Positions 1 through 10,867 of a DNA stretch of 64,000 bases are shown here, piece by piece (position 1 is the first letter of the stretch; the number at the start of each line of letters is the position of its first letter). Made by a program: the position numbers and the translations under genes. Below the pieces are notes generated by a model. It did not search any database and had not been told where the DNA came from. It saw nothing but the letters and a program-made list of their open reading frames with translations. Location: positions 528,692,313 through 528,756,312 of the forward strand of contig NC_090448.1 of NCBI RefSeq assembly GCF_031143425.1. Direction: 5' to 3'. The stretch is from Pleurodeles waltl (Eukaryota > Chordata > Amphibia > Caudata > Salamandridae).

Positions 1-244
1 AAGCCATTCAACAGCCAAAGTCATAATGACTTTGGCTGTTGACAAAGACTGTTATGGTCGAAACGCGTCCAGGCTTGATAAGCTTTGTAGAATGGCTTTG
101 TAAATAAATCCCGTCATTATCCAGCAATTGTTGGGAGTGTCGTTTTTCTACAATTCAAATTGAGATATTCAAATATGGGTCCTGCGCCCATAATGGTGCA
201 CCAGCTCCGTAAGGCCAGCGTTGGAAGAACAGCAGGAGCAGTTG

Positions 245-245
<1 letters not shown>
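1..245 (+). repeat. Penelope-like element terminal fragment (putative)
   Basis: This stretch ends in an (AT)n tract and carries the GAAACGCGT signature that also occurs in the inverted repeats of the Penelope-like element at 45740-49345. It opens with a perfect palindrome: arms at 9-24 and 26-41, 16 bp each, around one central base. No coding region is visible. I read it as the end of a second, unrelated Penelope-like copy whose body lies left of the window. That is inference from the shared core and the shared association with a TA microsatellite. Confidence 0.4.
36..70 (+). ncRNA. hammerhead-ribozyme-like motif
   Basis: The order is CTGTTGA (36-42), a short stem GAC/GTC (47-49 with 57-59) closing a 7-nt loop, then GAAA (60-63) followed by CGCGTC. 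This is the layout of a hammerhead core, whose consensus is CUGAUGA, stem II, GAAA, short stem III, UH. One core position differs (A to U in CUGAUGA), and that base is normally essential, so self-cleavage is uncertain. Penelope-like elements are known to carry minimal hammerheads in their terminal repeats. Confidence 0.35.

Positions 246-246
<1 letters not shown>

Positions 247-311
<65 letters not shown>
247..311. repeat. (AT)n microsatellite
   Basis: About 32 uninterrupted AT dinucleotides. It directly follows the putative Penelope-like fragment, as TA tracts also border the Penelope-like element at 45740-49345. Nothing is seen in 312-454 beyond AT-rich sequence. Confidence 0.95.
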
Positions 312-313
<2 letters not shown>

Positions 314-572
314 CACTGAAAAAAACAAAAGGTTACAGGGATGTTTAGAGTTACTTGAGGTAACTCTAACTGTAACTGGTGAATTTCTATGTTTTTTTAT
401 CTTTAAAATGTGAGCCTAACTATATAACTTGGATTTTGATTTAACACATGCTTTATTCGATCGATCGATCATCAAAGTGAATATACAGTAAATAGTAATA
501 AAATCAGAAATATATAAACATAAATACATAAAATACAGTTCAGTTAAAAACCCTCAACAGTACACCGTGCAA

Positions 573-1072
573 CTACAAACCCCCCTCTACAATTCTTAAG
601 AAGTAAAAAATTGTCCATACGGAATTGCGTATACGCCATGCTGCCAGCAAATACTTGCTGACAGCATGTATTAAAATCGTAGAGTGGTGACTTTTTAAAA
701 TCCTCAAGGCAGAAGCACAATCTCTTATTACCATTTCACGGCAAATGTTACAAATCCACTTAGACCTGGGAAAAGAGTAAGCGGGGCAAAAGAACATAAA
801 ATGTTCAACTGTTTCAGGTGTTACACCACAAACAGGACATATATCTGTAACTGGTTTTTGTACCCCATCTACACACCAACGACTTCAATGGCAGCGACCC
901 AAAGCGGAATCTGGCATAAAAGCTTTTGCCTAAATTGTCGGGAATAGTATCTAGATATGTTTCAAATTGTGGATACCACTTAAAATCTGTGAAAAGGTTT
1001 GTTAAGCAACCGTAAGCTCTGTGGGTGATATAATCGTTGCATACGTAAGACCAGTATACACGCTTCAATACT
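573..1072 (-). pseudogene. LINE C-terminal domain with CCHC knuckle (frameshifted)
   Basis: This continues the polyprotein after a frameshift at about 1070. One frame reads the tail (814-1068). A second frameshift near 870-880 moves the coding sense into the frame carrying a zinc-knuckle motif C-X2-C-X8-H-X4-C (CPVCGVTPETVEHFMFFC), then AYSFPRSKWI. Such cysteine/histidine motifs are common at LINE C-termini and probably aid RNA or target binding. At least two frameshifts separate it from the RT, so this is a relic. Confidence 0.75.
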
Positions 1073-3283
1073 TTAGAATGGGCTTTTTCCAGTTTGTGGG
1101 TTTTTGCCCAAAAGTCTGAGTCCTAGATTATTAAACCATCTAGATACATGCTCAACCCAGGGAATAGTGGTTGAGTTGGAGCACTTTAACAGATCTAAGA
1201 GTGAGGTCTTGTAAACATCCAATTCTGGTACGGTCCATAGTCTTATCCAATATAAAAGTGGTCTTAAAATGATTAAATCAGCTATACGTCTCAGGTCCAG
1301 ATCTAAAAACAACGGTATCAGTGGAGTGCTTGGAGGACATGCACATAGAGACTTCGCAAAGCTATTCTCACCGATGGTTAACCTATTGCAGTCAGAAAAG
1401 CCCCAGACCTCCGCACCGTAAGCAGCAGCACCCGGTGCTCTAGCAATATAAATCTTAATTGCCGGGGAGACAGTTTTTGCTGTCGTACCCCTATAAAAAT
1501 GCAGGATAGATGCTGCACTATGCTGCAAACGGCCCACACTTTTATTGACCTGTTCTGCCCAATTCAAATTATCAGTGAGCCTTACAGCCAGATAGTCTAT
1601 GGAACAAACCTTGTCCAGGAGATTTCCTTCTAAGTGAATGATGCATTTCTTCCGCACTCCTGAACGGAGTGCCATTAACTTGGTTTTCTAGTGATTCAAC
1701 TCTAAGCCATAGTCTCGACAAAAGGAGTTGAATCTATTGATAAGAGTTTGTAGGCCCATAGGAGATTTGGAGATGAGAAGGGAGTCATCTGCAAAAAGAA
1801 GAATCGGGATGTTTTGGGCGCATAGGGTGGGGGCGTCGTTCTGGCAAGTCATTAAAACCTGTACCACCTCGTTGATAAAAATAGAGAATAAAAATGGTGC
1901 CAACACACAACCCTGGCGAACACCCCTATTTATGGGGATTTTGTCCGTTAGTTCGCCTAAGTTACCCCATCTCACTTGCGCATATGTATCCTCATGCAGT
2001 CGCTTCAGGAGTTGGATTAAATTAACTGGAGTCCCTATTTTATGTAACACCTCCCACAGCTTCTCCCTTGGAACTAAGTCAAAGGCTGATCTCAAATCAA
2101 CAAAATCAATATATAAAGGTTGTTTTGCAAGGGCTGTATATTTCCAATACAGCACGGCCAGTCTAAAGACCTGGTCCACTGTGCTGATCCTCGATCGAAA
2201 TCCAGCTTCAAGGGGAGAGAGGATCTGGTGGTCTGTGGCCCAGTTAGATAATCTGCCTAGAAGTTGCTTGGCAAATATATTTTGAAGATTGTCAATCAGA
2301 CTAATCGGTCTATAATTTGTCGGGAGGTTTGCATTGCCCTTTTTGTGAATGGGAATAATTTCGGCACCCTTCCATGTCATAGGGATCTGTCCCCCTTCGG
2401 TGATTTTATTAGAAAGTGTATTAATGTACCAGGTCCAAACTGCTGGCTCAGAAGAGTAGAGGTCCCCAGGGATTTTGTCTGGGCCTGGGGCTTTTCCGAG
2501 TTTTAGTGAGCGAATAGCCTCGGCAGTTTCTTTGATAGTAAAACGGATGTGGCCCTTAGAATTCTGTAGGCCCCCTTCTAGGGGAGCTAGGCCAAGAAGC
2601 ACATCTGAGATGGGGGGGTGTTGGCCCGCTTCCCGGGTGACGGAGATCGTAGGAGTATCAGTTTTATCATATAGACTTGAAAAATGTTCGACCCATCTTT
2701 CTGGCTGTATGTGATTGCTAACACCAGTCCTACCCTCTTTCTCTCGCTTGCACAGAAATTCCCAGAACAGTTTATTGTTGTTGGATTGGGTAGCATCCAA
2801 CAACTCCTGCCAAATTGTTTCTTCCCAGGTTTTTTTGGCTCGGTGATGGATTCTTTGTGGGTGCGTCTGGCTAGTTGTATTTCCCCGTGGGTCCCTTTCG
2901 TGAGAGCGTTTTTTTAATCCTGTCTTGGCCCTATAGCAGGATTCATCAAACCATGAACTGGAGGTGCCTCCTTGATGTCTTACTTCAATCTTCTTAAAAA
3001 AAATACGTTGCAGTCTTGTGACCATATTTTCATATATAGATAAGAGTGGAATATCATTGAAGTCGCAGTAGTGATATGGGGCCAGATTATCTATAAAAGC
3101 CAGGTAGATCTCGCGTAACAAATAAGGATTCGACTGGACTTTTGGCCACCTGACCTTCGTAGACAAATTATTCAGGGTAGGAGTGGGGACCATAGTAACT
3201 TGGTTATTTGAGGTTCTAACAAAAATGTCCCCTGACATAGAAAGTAACAGGGGATAATGATCACTTTCACATCTAGCATCCAC
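1073..3283 (-). pseudogene. LINE reverse transcriptase (one in-frame stop)
   Basis: The RT copies the element's RNA at the nicked target. The 531-codon open stretch 3283-1688 shows RT signatures: PGPDKIPGDLY, NYRPISLIDNLQ, FVDLRSAFDLV, GVRQGCVLAPFLFSIF and the catalytic LLFADDSLLI at about residues 497-500. A single TAG (plus-strand 1688-1690) ends it after GLELNH. The same frame continues for 200 more codons (1675-1073) with the thumb/connection region (Y-LAVRLTDNLNWAEQV). Apart from that stop and the break at 1073 the domain is intact, so the copy is moderately old. The + strand ORFs here are shadows. Confidence 0.85.
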
Positions 3284-3995
3284 CTACATATCTCTCAGGA
3301 AGGGCCACAATCTCACATCCACTAAAAAGTAGTCAATTACACTTGTGGATGAGCCTCGTTTGAAAGTGGGTGCAGTGTCTAGGTCAGATGGCATGCGGCC
3401 ATTACAGGCCCTGAGGCCGTGCTTCAAACAGAGATGCCAGATGAGTAGCTAAACAAGAATTAGGACGGAAACCATCGCTAGTCAGCTGTGCAATCCCCCA
3501 TGTTTGGTCTCCTTCCTCTGTAAGACCAGTTAGTATCACAGAGGGTTCAAAGGTGCAATTTACATCCCCAGCTATTATCAGATAAGAAGTTGGTTGTAGG
3601 GTGTCTAAGGAGTCAAGTAACTGTTTTAGAATTTGAGACTCAACCCCTCGAGGTACAGATCGGGCGTAAACATTGATAAGAATTATATTAAAACTCTGTT
3701 GAAACGTGATTTGTAACCCCATCAAATCTGGACTATCAAAATTTAGGATCTTGTATACACATTGCACATTTTTGTTTAATAACATCAGAAGACCTCCTTT
3801 TGCTCGACCTGTCAGTTTTATGGATGGTTGGGCAACCAAATTGAAGGAAAGGAACCCATCTATAGTGATCTTCTCCTCAGCCCATGTTTCTTGAAAGAGG
3901 CATATGTCTTGGGTATTTATGTATGAACATCAGTCAGTATCATCTACTTTCCTCCCAAGGCCGGCTTGATTCCATGTCATAATGGATAGGCCTTT
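3240..3995 (-). pseudogene. LINE AP-endonuclease domain (broken)
   Basis: The domain nicks target DNA to prime reverse transcription. Reading the minus strand, the exonuclease-III-like motifs come in order: SIMTWNQAGL near 3990 (Asn), LFQETWAEE near 3890 (Glu), LIIAGDVNC near 3560 (Asp/Asn) and SDHYPLLL near 3260 (Asp-His). All four motif residues remain, but the frame is broken. There are stops near 3930 and 3285, and the reading frame changes between the open piece 3402-3839 and the segment leading to SDH. The copy is therefore non-functional. It is continuous with the RT below. Confidence 0.8.
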
Positions 3996-4019
3996 TTTCT
4001 CAGAGACTACATAACTTTC

Positions 4020-4922
4020 CTGTAACTTTTTTTATTTTATTGTTTATAGTAATTCTGATTACTATACGTTAATCCAACCACTGCTGCACTCAGCCTTGGC
4101 TGTGCGAGTCGGCAGTTGGCCACCTGCCCTGAGGCCAACCCACTATAAGCACCCAACCTTGTACATCCTTCACCCATGCTCAGGGGAGGTTGCCTGCAAG
4201 ACCTGGCCTGAAGCCAGACTCTGCGGCCAACATACCTCCCACCCCCCAACCACCCAAACCCACGCTGTGCACAGCCCTTTTGCCGTGCGCGGCAGGAGTT
4301 AGCCGCAGCTTCTCTGGGTGTGAGAGGGTGTGTCTGGGGGTGAGAGTGCGTACATCAGTGTTTTAGTGGGCGCATCAGTCTGAGCGGGTCTGTGAGTAGC
4401 TGCAAGAGGGTGTCAGTGGGTCTGTGAGTGCGTGCATGAGTGTCTCTTGGTGCGCATTTGTCTGAGTGGGTGTGCGAGTGAGAGAAATTGATAGAAAGAG
4501 AGAAAGTGAGGGGACTGGAACTCCCTTCAGATAGCAAGCCAAGTTCACAACCGAGGCATTACAAGCCCCATGCAAGGACAGCTGCTGACAATTCATCGAA
4601 TGGCTGACTGAAGTCTCGCATTCGCTACCGCTAAGAAAGACCTCTTTCATGCCACTGAGGCATTTGTTCAAGAAGGGAAGCTCCCACACCTCACGGATGT
4701 AACTATCTCCCAACCTTTCATATCTGCCTACAGGAACATGTTTCAAACAAGAAGTGAATTGTAATGTAGAAATAGGCAGATTAATAACCCAGTGTATCAA
4801 CCACTCTGCTGAGGGAATCTCGGCCACTGTGAACGGCAGTCTTTCTAACATTTCAATGTTGAGCATGACATAAGTCAAATTAAAGGAAAAAAATATTTCC
4901 CTGGTGTAAAGAAATGGCTCCC
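4020..4922. other. no gene seen; GT-rich degenerate repeat
   Basis: No supportable gene. At 4310-4490 there is a degenerate GT-rich, minisatellite-like stretch built on variants of tgagtgggtctgtgagt. The 188-codon minus-strand ORF at 4375-4941 partly reads this low-complexity tract and has no recognisable domain. Confidence 0.5.
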
Positions 4923-7030
4923 TGTTGCAGTTACCCCCCACTTTTTGCCTGATACTGATGCTGAATTGACTGAGAAGTGTGCTGGGACCCTGCTAACCAG
5001 GCCCCAGCACCAGTGTTCTTTCACCTAAAATGTACCATTGTCTCCACAATTGGCACACCCTGGCATCCAGGTAAGTCCCTTGTAACTGGTACCCCTGGTA
5101 CCAAGGGCCCTGATGCCAGGGAAGGTCTCTAAGGGCTGCAGCATATCTTATGCCACCCTGGGGACCCCTCACTCAGCACAGACACACTGCTTGCCAGCTT
5201 GTGTGTGCTAGTGGGGATAAAACGACTAAGTCGACATGGCACTCCCCTCAGGGTGCCATGCCAACCTCACACTGCCTGTGGCATAGGTAAGTCACCCCTC
5301 TAGCAGGCCTTACAGCCCTAAGGCAGGGTGCACTATACCACAGGTGAGGGCATAGGTGCATGAGCACTATGCCCCTACAGTGTCTAAGCAAAACCTTAGA
5401 CATTGTAAGTGCAGGGTAGCCATAAGAGTATATGGTCTGCGAGTCTGTCAAAAACGAACTCCACAGCTCCATAATGGCTACACTGAATACTTGCAAGTTT
5501 GGTATCAAACTTCTCAGAATAATAAACCCACACTGATGCCAGTGTTGGATTTATTAAAAAATGCACACAGAGAGCATCTTAGAGATGCCCCCTGTAATTT
5601 ACCCAATTGTTCAGTGCAGGACTGACTGGTCTGTGCCAGCCTGCTGCTGAGAGATGAGTTTCTGACCCCACGTGGTGAGAGCCTTAGTGCTCTATGAGGA
5701 CAGAAACAAAAGCCTGCTCTGGGTGGAGGTGCTTCACACCTCCCCCCTGCAGGAACTGTAACACCTAGCAGTGAGCCTCAAAGGCTCAGGCTTCGTGTTA
5801 CAATGGCCCAGGGCACTCCTGCTAGTGGAGATGCCCGCCCCCTCGACACAGCCCCCACTTTTGGCGGCAAGTCCAGGGGAGAAAATTAGAAAAACAAGGA
5901 GGAGTGACTGGCCAGTCAGGACAGCCCCTAAGATGTCCTGAGCTGAGGTGACTCTGACTTTTAGAAATCCTCCATCTTGCAGATGGAGGATTCCCCCAAT
6001 AGGGATAGGGATGTGCCCCCCTCCCCTCAGGGAGGAGGCACAAAGAGGGTGTAGCCACCCTCAAGGACAGTAGCCATTGGCTACTTACCCCCCGACCTAA
6101 ACACACCCCTAAATTTAGTATTTAGGGGCTCCCAGAACACAGCAAGACAGATTCCTGCAACCTAAGAAGAAGGACTGCTAAGCTGAAAAACCCTGCAGAG
6201 AAGATGGAGACACCAACTGCTTTGGCCCCAGCTCTACCGGCCTGTCTCCCCCCTTCTAAAGACACTGCTCCAGCGACGCTCTCCCCAGGGACCAGCAACC
6301 TCTGAAGCCTCAGAGGACTGCCCTGCATCTAGAAGGACCAAGAACTCCCGAGGACAGCGGCTCTGTTCACCCAAGACTGCGACTTTGCTACAAAGAAGCA
6401 ACTTTGAAACAACTTGCGTTTCCCGCCGGAAGCGTGAGACTTGACACTCTGCACCCGACGCCCCCGGCTCGACTTGTGGAGAACAATCACTTCAGGGAGG
6501 ACTCCCCGGCAACTGCGAGACCGTGAGTAGCCAGAGTTGTCCCTCCTGAGCCCCAACAGCGACGCCTGCAGAGGGAATCCCGAAGCTCCCCCTGACCGCG
6601 ACTGCCTGCTCCTAAGATCCGACGCCTGGTAAAGACTGCACCCGCAGCCCCCAGGACCTGAAGGATCCGACCTCCAGTGCAGGAGCAACCCCCCAGGTGA
6701 CCCTCTCCCTTGCCCAAGTGGTGGCTACCCCGAGGAGCCCCCCCCTTGCCTGCATCGCTGAAGAGACCCCTTGGTCTCCCATTGAAACCTATTGAAAACC
6801 CGACGCGTGTTTGCACACTGCACCCGGCCGCCCCGTGCTGCTGAGGGTGTACTTTCTGTGTGGACTTGTGTCCCCCCCCGGTGCCCTACAAAACCCCCCT
6901 TGTCTGCCCTTCGAAGACGCGGGGTACTTACCTGCTGGCAGACTGGAACCGGGGCACCCCCTTCTCCATTGAAGCCTATGCGTTTTGGCCACCACTTTGA
7001 CCTCTGCACCTGACCGGCCCTGAGCTGCAG
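4923..7030 (+). mobile_element. long LTR, 3'-truncated (family A)
   Basis: It begins TGTTGCAGTTACCCC and shows the 5' architecture seen in the other long LTRs here: CTGCTAACCAG near 4990, an AATTGGCA block near 5050, AAGTCCC near 5085 and GGGCTGCAGCAT near 5132. A TATA-like tatttagggg lies near 6120 and a C-rich segment follows. No ACA-type 3' end is reached. At about 7030 the sequence changes abruptly into coding sequence of a retroviral pol on the other strand. Assignment as an LTR rests on architecture and resemblance to long newt LTRs that I recall but cannot search. Confidence 0.6.
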
Positions 7031-7034
7031 CGGT

Positions 7035-8552
7035 GAGAATTTTCTCTGTGGGTGCAAATCGTTGTTCAGCAGCAGAATACAAGTGTGACTTGTATGCAAT
7101 CGAGACTGTCTCACCTTCATCAAATGTGACATAAGTAAACCCAATGGCCCCAGCTATCACCCTGATGACCAAATGTGTCTTATTGTCCCGTGTGTGTAGA
7201 TGTTTCGCTGTTATCATGTCTGCTTGTAACTCTCGAAGAGTATGTGTATGTTCAATTGTCCAGAATTTCCTTGAAAAGTCAGGACGTATTAATTCATAAA
7301 ACGGTTTTATGCGTGTAGCATAATCCGGAATGTATGACCTGCCAAAATTTAGAAAGCCCAACAATGATTGGAGTTTCTTAATCGTGTTTGGTGTTGCAAT
7401 TGTGCACACTTTTCTAAAAAATTGTGGCGCTAGGCTCTTCCCTTCATGCGACAGCTCATATCCCAGGAACAGGACGCTGAGGAAGGCCATTTTCGTTTTT
7501 TTTTTTTTTTTTTTTAAATTAAATTTGTAGCCGAGTTCGGCAAACCCTACAACAATGTGGGCTACCCGTCTTAAATGCTGTAGTAACTCGTCCTCCGTGA
7601 GATAAATATCATCCACATACGACAATGCTTCAGAGTCCAACTCGTGTAAAATAGCTGTCACACGGGCTGAAAACAGTCCTGGGCTGTTCTTATACCCCTG
7701 AGGCAAACAACAGAATTTTTTCTGGGAGCCTAGCGCGCTAAAGCCTGTTAAGTCTCTGCTTTCAGGTGCTATATTCTGGCAGAAGAATCCATTCGAGATA
7801 TCCAAAGTTGTTTTATATTTTTTCCGCACAATGTTGCTCATTAGTGCAGTGCTATGCAAATTTTGTATAGCATATGTACGTGTATGTCCATTCAAATGTC
7901 TGTAGTCTAAAACTATTCTATATGAATGGTCTAGTTTTGCTACAGGAAATAAGGGATTATTCATCGGTGAGACACAGGGTTCGATCACCCCCTGGTATTC
8001 TAATTGTGTAAGTATTTCTCTCACCGGTGCCCTTGCTTCATGTTTTATGGGATACTGCGGTTGTGGCTGAGGTTCACCTTTAATGGGAATTACATGATAT
8101 GGAGAATCCCTGTCCCACCCTACGTGATTTCTATAGAACGCAGGTGCCTGTGGGAGAGCCCATTTTATAGAATAGGACTCAGCGAGTTCCTGTGGAACAA
8201 GGGGCGAGAAGGAAGGTTTAATAACCTCCTCCCCAGCTGGGCAGGTGCGGACAAAATCAGGCGGCCATTCTTGTTCGGCCAGCAAAATGTCATATATCTT
8301 AACTACACGATCCCAGAAGATTGCGTGTATAGTGCGTTCAATGTCTCCTTCCAATTGTAAAGTTATTCTACACACCCTATCGGGTTCGGAGACACGCATA
8401 TCTGCTGTTTCTACTTGTATGAAGTCATCAGTTGCTTTCACCTCCAGATGCTCTAGAAGATTCCGGCGAACTATTGTGACCTCTACCGCGCTATCTAGCA
8501 GTGCTAGAGCCCATTTCTTGTTCTTCAAGAGAACCCTCTTCCTGAGTGGCAT
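7035..8552 (-). pseudogene. pol: protease-reverse transcriptase-partial RNase H of the ERV
   Basis: The open frame from 8552 begins with an aspartic protease region. Its active-site loop reads LLDSAV at about residues 18-23; the usual Gly after Asp-Thr/Ser is replaced by Ala, so protease activity is doubtful. RT follows: VLDYRHLN, KTTLDISNGF, LPQGYKNSP and the catalytic YVDD at residues 312-315 (plus-strand 7608-7619). The frame then passes a 20-base homopolymer (7496-7515) coding a lysine run, the tether FLNFGRSYIP, and the start of RNase H (SAAEQRF). Past about 7030 the same frame runs into antisense LTR sequence, so the last ~80 codons of the 587-codon ORF (6789-7030) are not viral. Confidence 0.75.
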
Positions 8553-9888
8553 GTCTGACTGAAACTGCTGCCACTTTTTTCTTTTTAAACTGTTGTTTTT
8601 GTTGTACTGGTTTCTCTTCCTTCTTGACAGAAACCTCCGAAGAGCGTTGTGATTCCTGTCTCGGTTTCACGTACTCCGTTTTCCGCTCTGACCGCCCACC
8701 TCTCTCATTACTCTTTTCCGATGAGTCCTGAAGGGAACAAGATTGGCGTGTATCAGTATATTGATATCTATCAGGCGTTTTTATTTTATCTCTATTCCTG
8801 AGATTATACCTATTCTGTGGGGTCTCCGTACGTGGAGATTCTCCCCTTTCTTTTGTCTTTATTACTCCTTCCCTGAAATTGAGGTTTTTGCGGTCTAGCC
8901 CCCAGGCTATCTTGACCAATACTAGAATATGTTTCCGCTATTATTTTAGCAGGTTCCCGCTCCTGATCTTGATGCGGAACGTCACGAAGACGCATGCGCA
9001 CTGCAAGCGCAACTGCTTCCCCTTTAAGATTGCTTAGGATTATTGAAGAAACCATGGCAAAATTGCCCATCAGTTGCATTCCTAAATCTAAGGCAGGGGC
9101 AGCCCCGTATTCATCTTGAATTTGCTTAAGTACTTCCGGTAGGTTTGCTAGTGTTGGTGTACCGTGTGCAGTTGTATAGAGCGCGGCAAACACCGTGCCC
9201 CATGTATTACAATGTTCCACCGTGGGAACCATCCCAAAGGGTAAACGCATAGTTAAAACGCATAGTTAAAATTCTATGTTTGTCCTGTGAGATAAATATC
9301 ATCCACATACGTATGGGGAAATACTGCCACCAGCGTGTTCATTTTTTGTGCCAGCCAAAATGGAGTCTCCTCCCGCTTTGCTGGGACTTTACCCATAATA
9401 GAGTGTACAGTCACCGGATTTATACCTGGTTGTACTGCATGTGGTTGTGCTGGAGCAGCACGCACTGGGTTCATATTTAGTGTCTGCATCACAAATTGTA
9501 CTAATCGTCTATATATTGCTGTTAAGTCATTATATAAGCGTCGAACCGCAGCCACCGCCATATTTGCAGCCGCAGGATGAGGTGTATATGTGGCCAATAA
9601 AGTCCAGGTAGGGCCATCATTACTTAGTGGACCTAACCTTACTGGTAATATCGTATGGGGTAGGGCGCCATCAAGCCAGTTATTATGTTCTTGATAAGAT
9701 AGAGGTATCTCTAAATGTGCGTACGCCCTGTATTGTCCAGGCACGTTCGCTACTGTATATGTATGGAATGTATTTGTGTTCCCATCAACTGCTGGAAATA
9801 TGACCCAAGAGTAAAAAAGTTCTATTCTATAGGCTGCGTGGGTGTCCACTACAAACGTGACTTTACCACCCTGGGTTCTTAAGGCCAT
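8491..9888 (-). pseudogene. gag: gag-like region of the ERV (frameshifted)
   Basis: Three overlapping or adjacent open pieces in different frames (9888-9274, 9250-8810, 8919-8491) lie where gag is expected, between the primer-binding site and pol. The first has a hydrophobic, structured-looking N-terminal part and a Pro/Ala-rich end. The second resembles a capsid segment. The third is very basic and Gln/Arg/Lys-rich, as in a nucleic-acid-binding tail, with no C-X2-C-X4-H-X4-C knuckle. Two scars mark the first junction: a 13-bp tandem repeat (9243-9268) and a 25-bp copy of the RT active-site sequence (9287-9311). The gag assignment rests on position and composition. Confidence 0.5.
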
Positions 9889-10169
9889 GTGCTAGCAAAT
9901 GTGCTGTGAGCGGTTGTCTCATGTTAAGAGCTATTTGTACAACCTGGGGATTCTCCATTATAAAAGCACCAAGAATTCAGAGAAGGCACACCAAGATGGT
10001 TTTTTTCCCTTTTAAGGTTCAAGCTTGAACAACCACCCGCTGTAAAAAGGGTTACCTATACGGCGGTGGTGGAAATCCTCAGTACCACGGACGTCTCCGT
10101 ATACGGAACTGAGGGATCATTATATTATATGAGACGAGACATACCGGTGGACCCGAAAATTAGAACCTG

Positions 10170-10189
10170 ACCAAACGTTGGGGGCGCCA
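10170..10189 (-). promoter_or_regulatory. putative tRNA primer-binding site of the ERV
   Basis: On the minus strand, immediately after the LTR's CA end, the sequence reads TGGCGCCCCCAACGT. TGGCGCC is the start of lysine-tRNA-type primer-binding sites. With two extra C residues this resembles the Lys-1,2 type. It fixes the LTR edge at 10190 and the retroviral polarity as minus. Confidence 0.6.
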
Positions 10190-10867
10190 TGTCGCGTAGG
10201 CTCTCATTATCCTAATGAGACTACTGGATTTTGAGCGGCAAGATCGTTCACAGTGTGGGGGACTAAGTCCAACCCACGGTGAAGGACCCTTGTCACTCTA
10301 AATCCGGGTTTTGCTCCGGCTAACTAGCAGTGCCTCATCTCTTCCAAAGGGAAGAGACAATTGGGCAGCCGAGCGCATGACATTTTAGTACCTCTCAGGG
10401 AAGTCGTGGTCAGTCAGGTTCCAACCGGTTCTCTCATTCACAGTATGGTCTCACATAGAAATGACAAAGGCAGTTTAAGTTTTAAAGAATGGTTTAATAA
10501 AACAACTGCATTTTAGATAGCAAAGCATGAGCTGCAACAACCAGAACTACACAACATAGTAGGATTAAAATAGTAATGATGATTGAAGCACAAGAATAAG
10601 GCTATCATAGTGCAACTAGATTATGTTCTCTCTAAGTTATATTCTGAGCACAACATGTGAAGCTCTAAGCCTGCCTTTCAGGTTCCCCCGGGAGGACATC
10701 AACCCTCATACCTGAGCAAAGGCCTGTAATCTGCATCAGCATCTGCAACGGGGCAGTCAGCATCTAGTTGTAGGTTCCTGTCGGAATCTCCCTCTGACCT
10801 GTACTAGGACTAGAAAGTGGTTTTATAACTAACACGCAGATGTTCTAAGAAAATGTCCCTACGTAAG
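10190..10867 (-). mobile_element. LTR of the spuma/ERV-L-like element, interrupted
   Basis: On the plus strand this begins TGTCGCGTAGG directly beside the primer-binding site, so read in element sense it is the 3' end of the 5' LTR. It is interrupted at 10867 by a solo LTR with target duplication GTAAG and presumably resumes at 16619. The string tttagatagcaaagcatgag occurs at 10513 and again at 16640, suggesting an internal duplication within this LTR. Its outer end was not identified. Confidence 0.5.

Larger units (their letters stand above)
455..4019 (-). mobile_element. decayed non-LTR retrotransposon (LINE), clade not assigned
   Basis: On the minus strand one ORF2-type polyprotein can be followed in pieces: AP endonuclease (about 3995-3240), reverse transcriptase (3283-1690), RT thumb and connection (1675-1073) and a C-terminal CCHC knuckle (about 860-790). 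Single stops and frameshifts break it. No ORF1 is seen upstream, so the copy is probably 5'-truncated near 4020. The putative 3' end has a short (ATCG)n run at 458-470, which may be the element's simple-repeat tail. Domain order fits jockey/I/Rex-type LINEs. I cannot place the clade without a tree. Confidence 0.85.
7031..10189 (-). mobile_element. endogenous retrovirus internal region, spuma/ERV-L-like, defective
   Basis: From right to left on the minus strand: primer-binding site, gag-like frames (9888-8491), then protease-RT-start of RNase H (8552 to about 7035). The rest of RNase H, integrase and env are absent, cut off at the junction with the LTR fragment near 7030. The RT block order and the lack of any visible CCHC nucleocapsid knuckle favour a spumavirus/ERV-L (class III) relative over a typical Gypsy element. 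That is a judgement by eye. Frames change at least three times, so nothing here can make a functional virus. Confidence 0.65.

Noticed and set aside
1728..2917. Plus-strand ORFs of 60-185 codons
   Set aside because: Shadows of the minus-strand LINE reverse transcriptase.
4375..4941. 188-codon minus-strand ORF
   Set aside because: Overlaps a GT-rich degenerate repeat and the start of an LTR; no domain, no splice or promoter context.
7496..7515. 20-base homopolymer as a programmed frameshift site
   Set aside because: The frame is open on both sides without shifting, and a run of this length in a decayed element is better explained by slippage.
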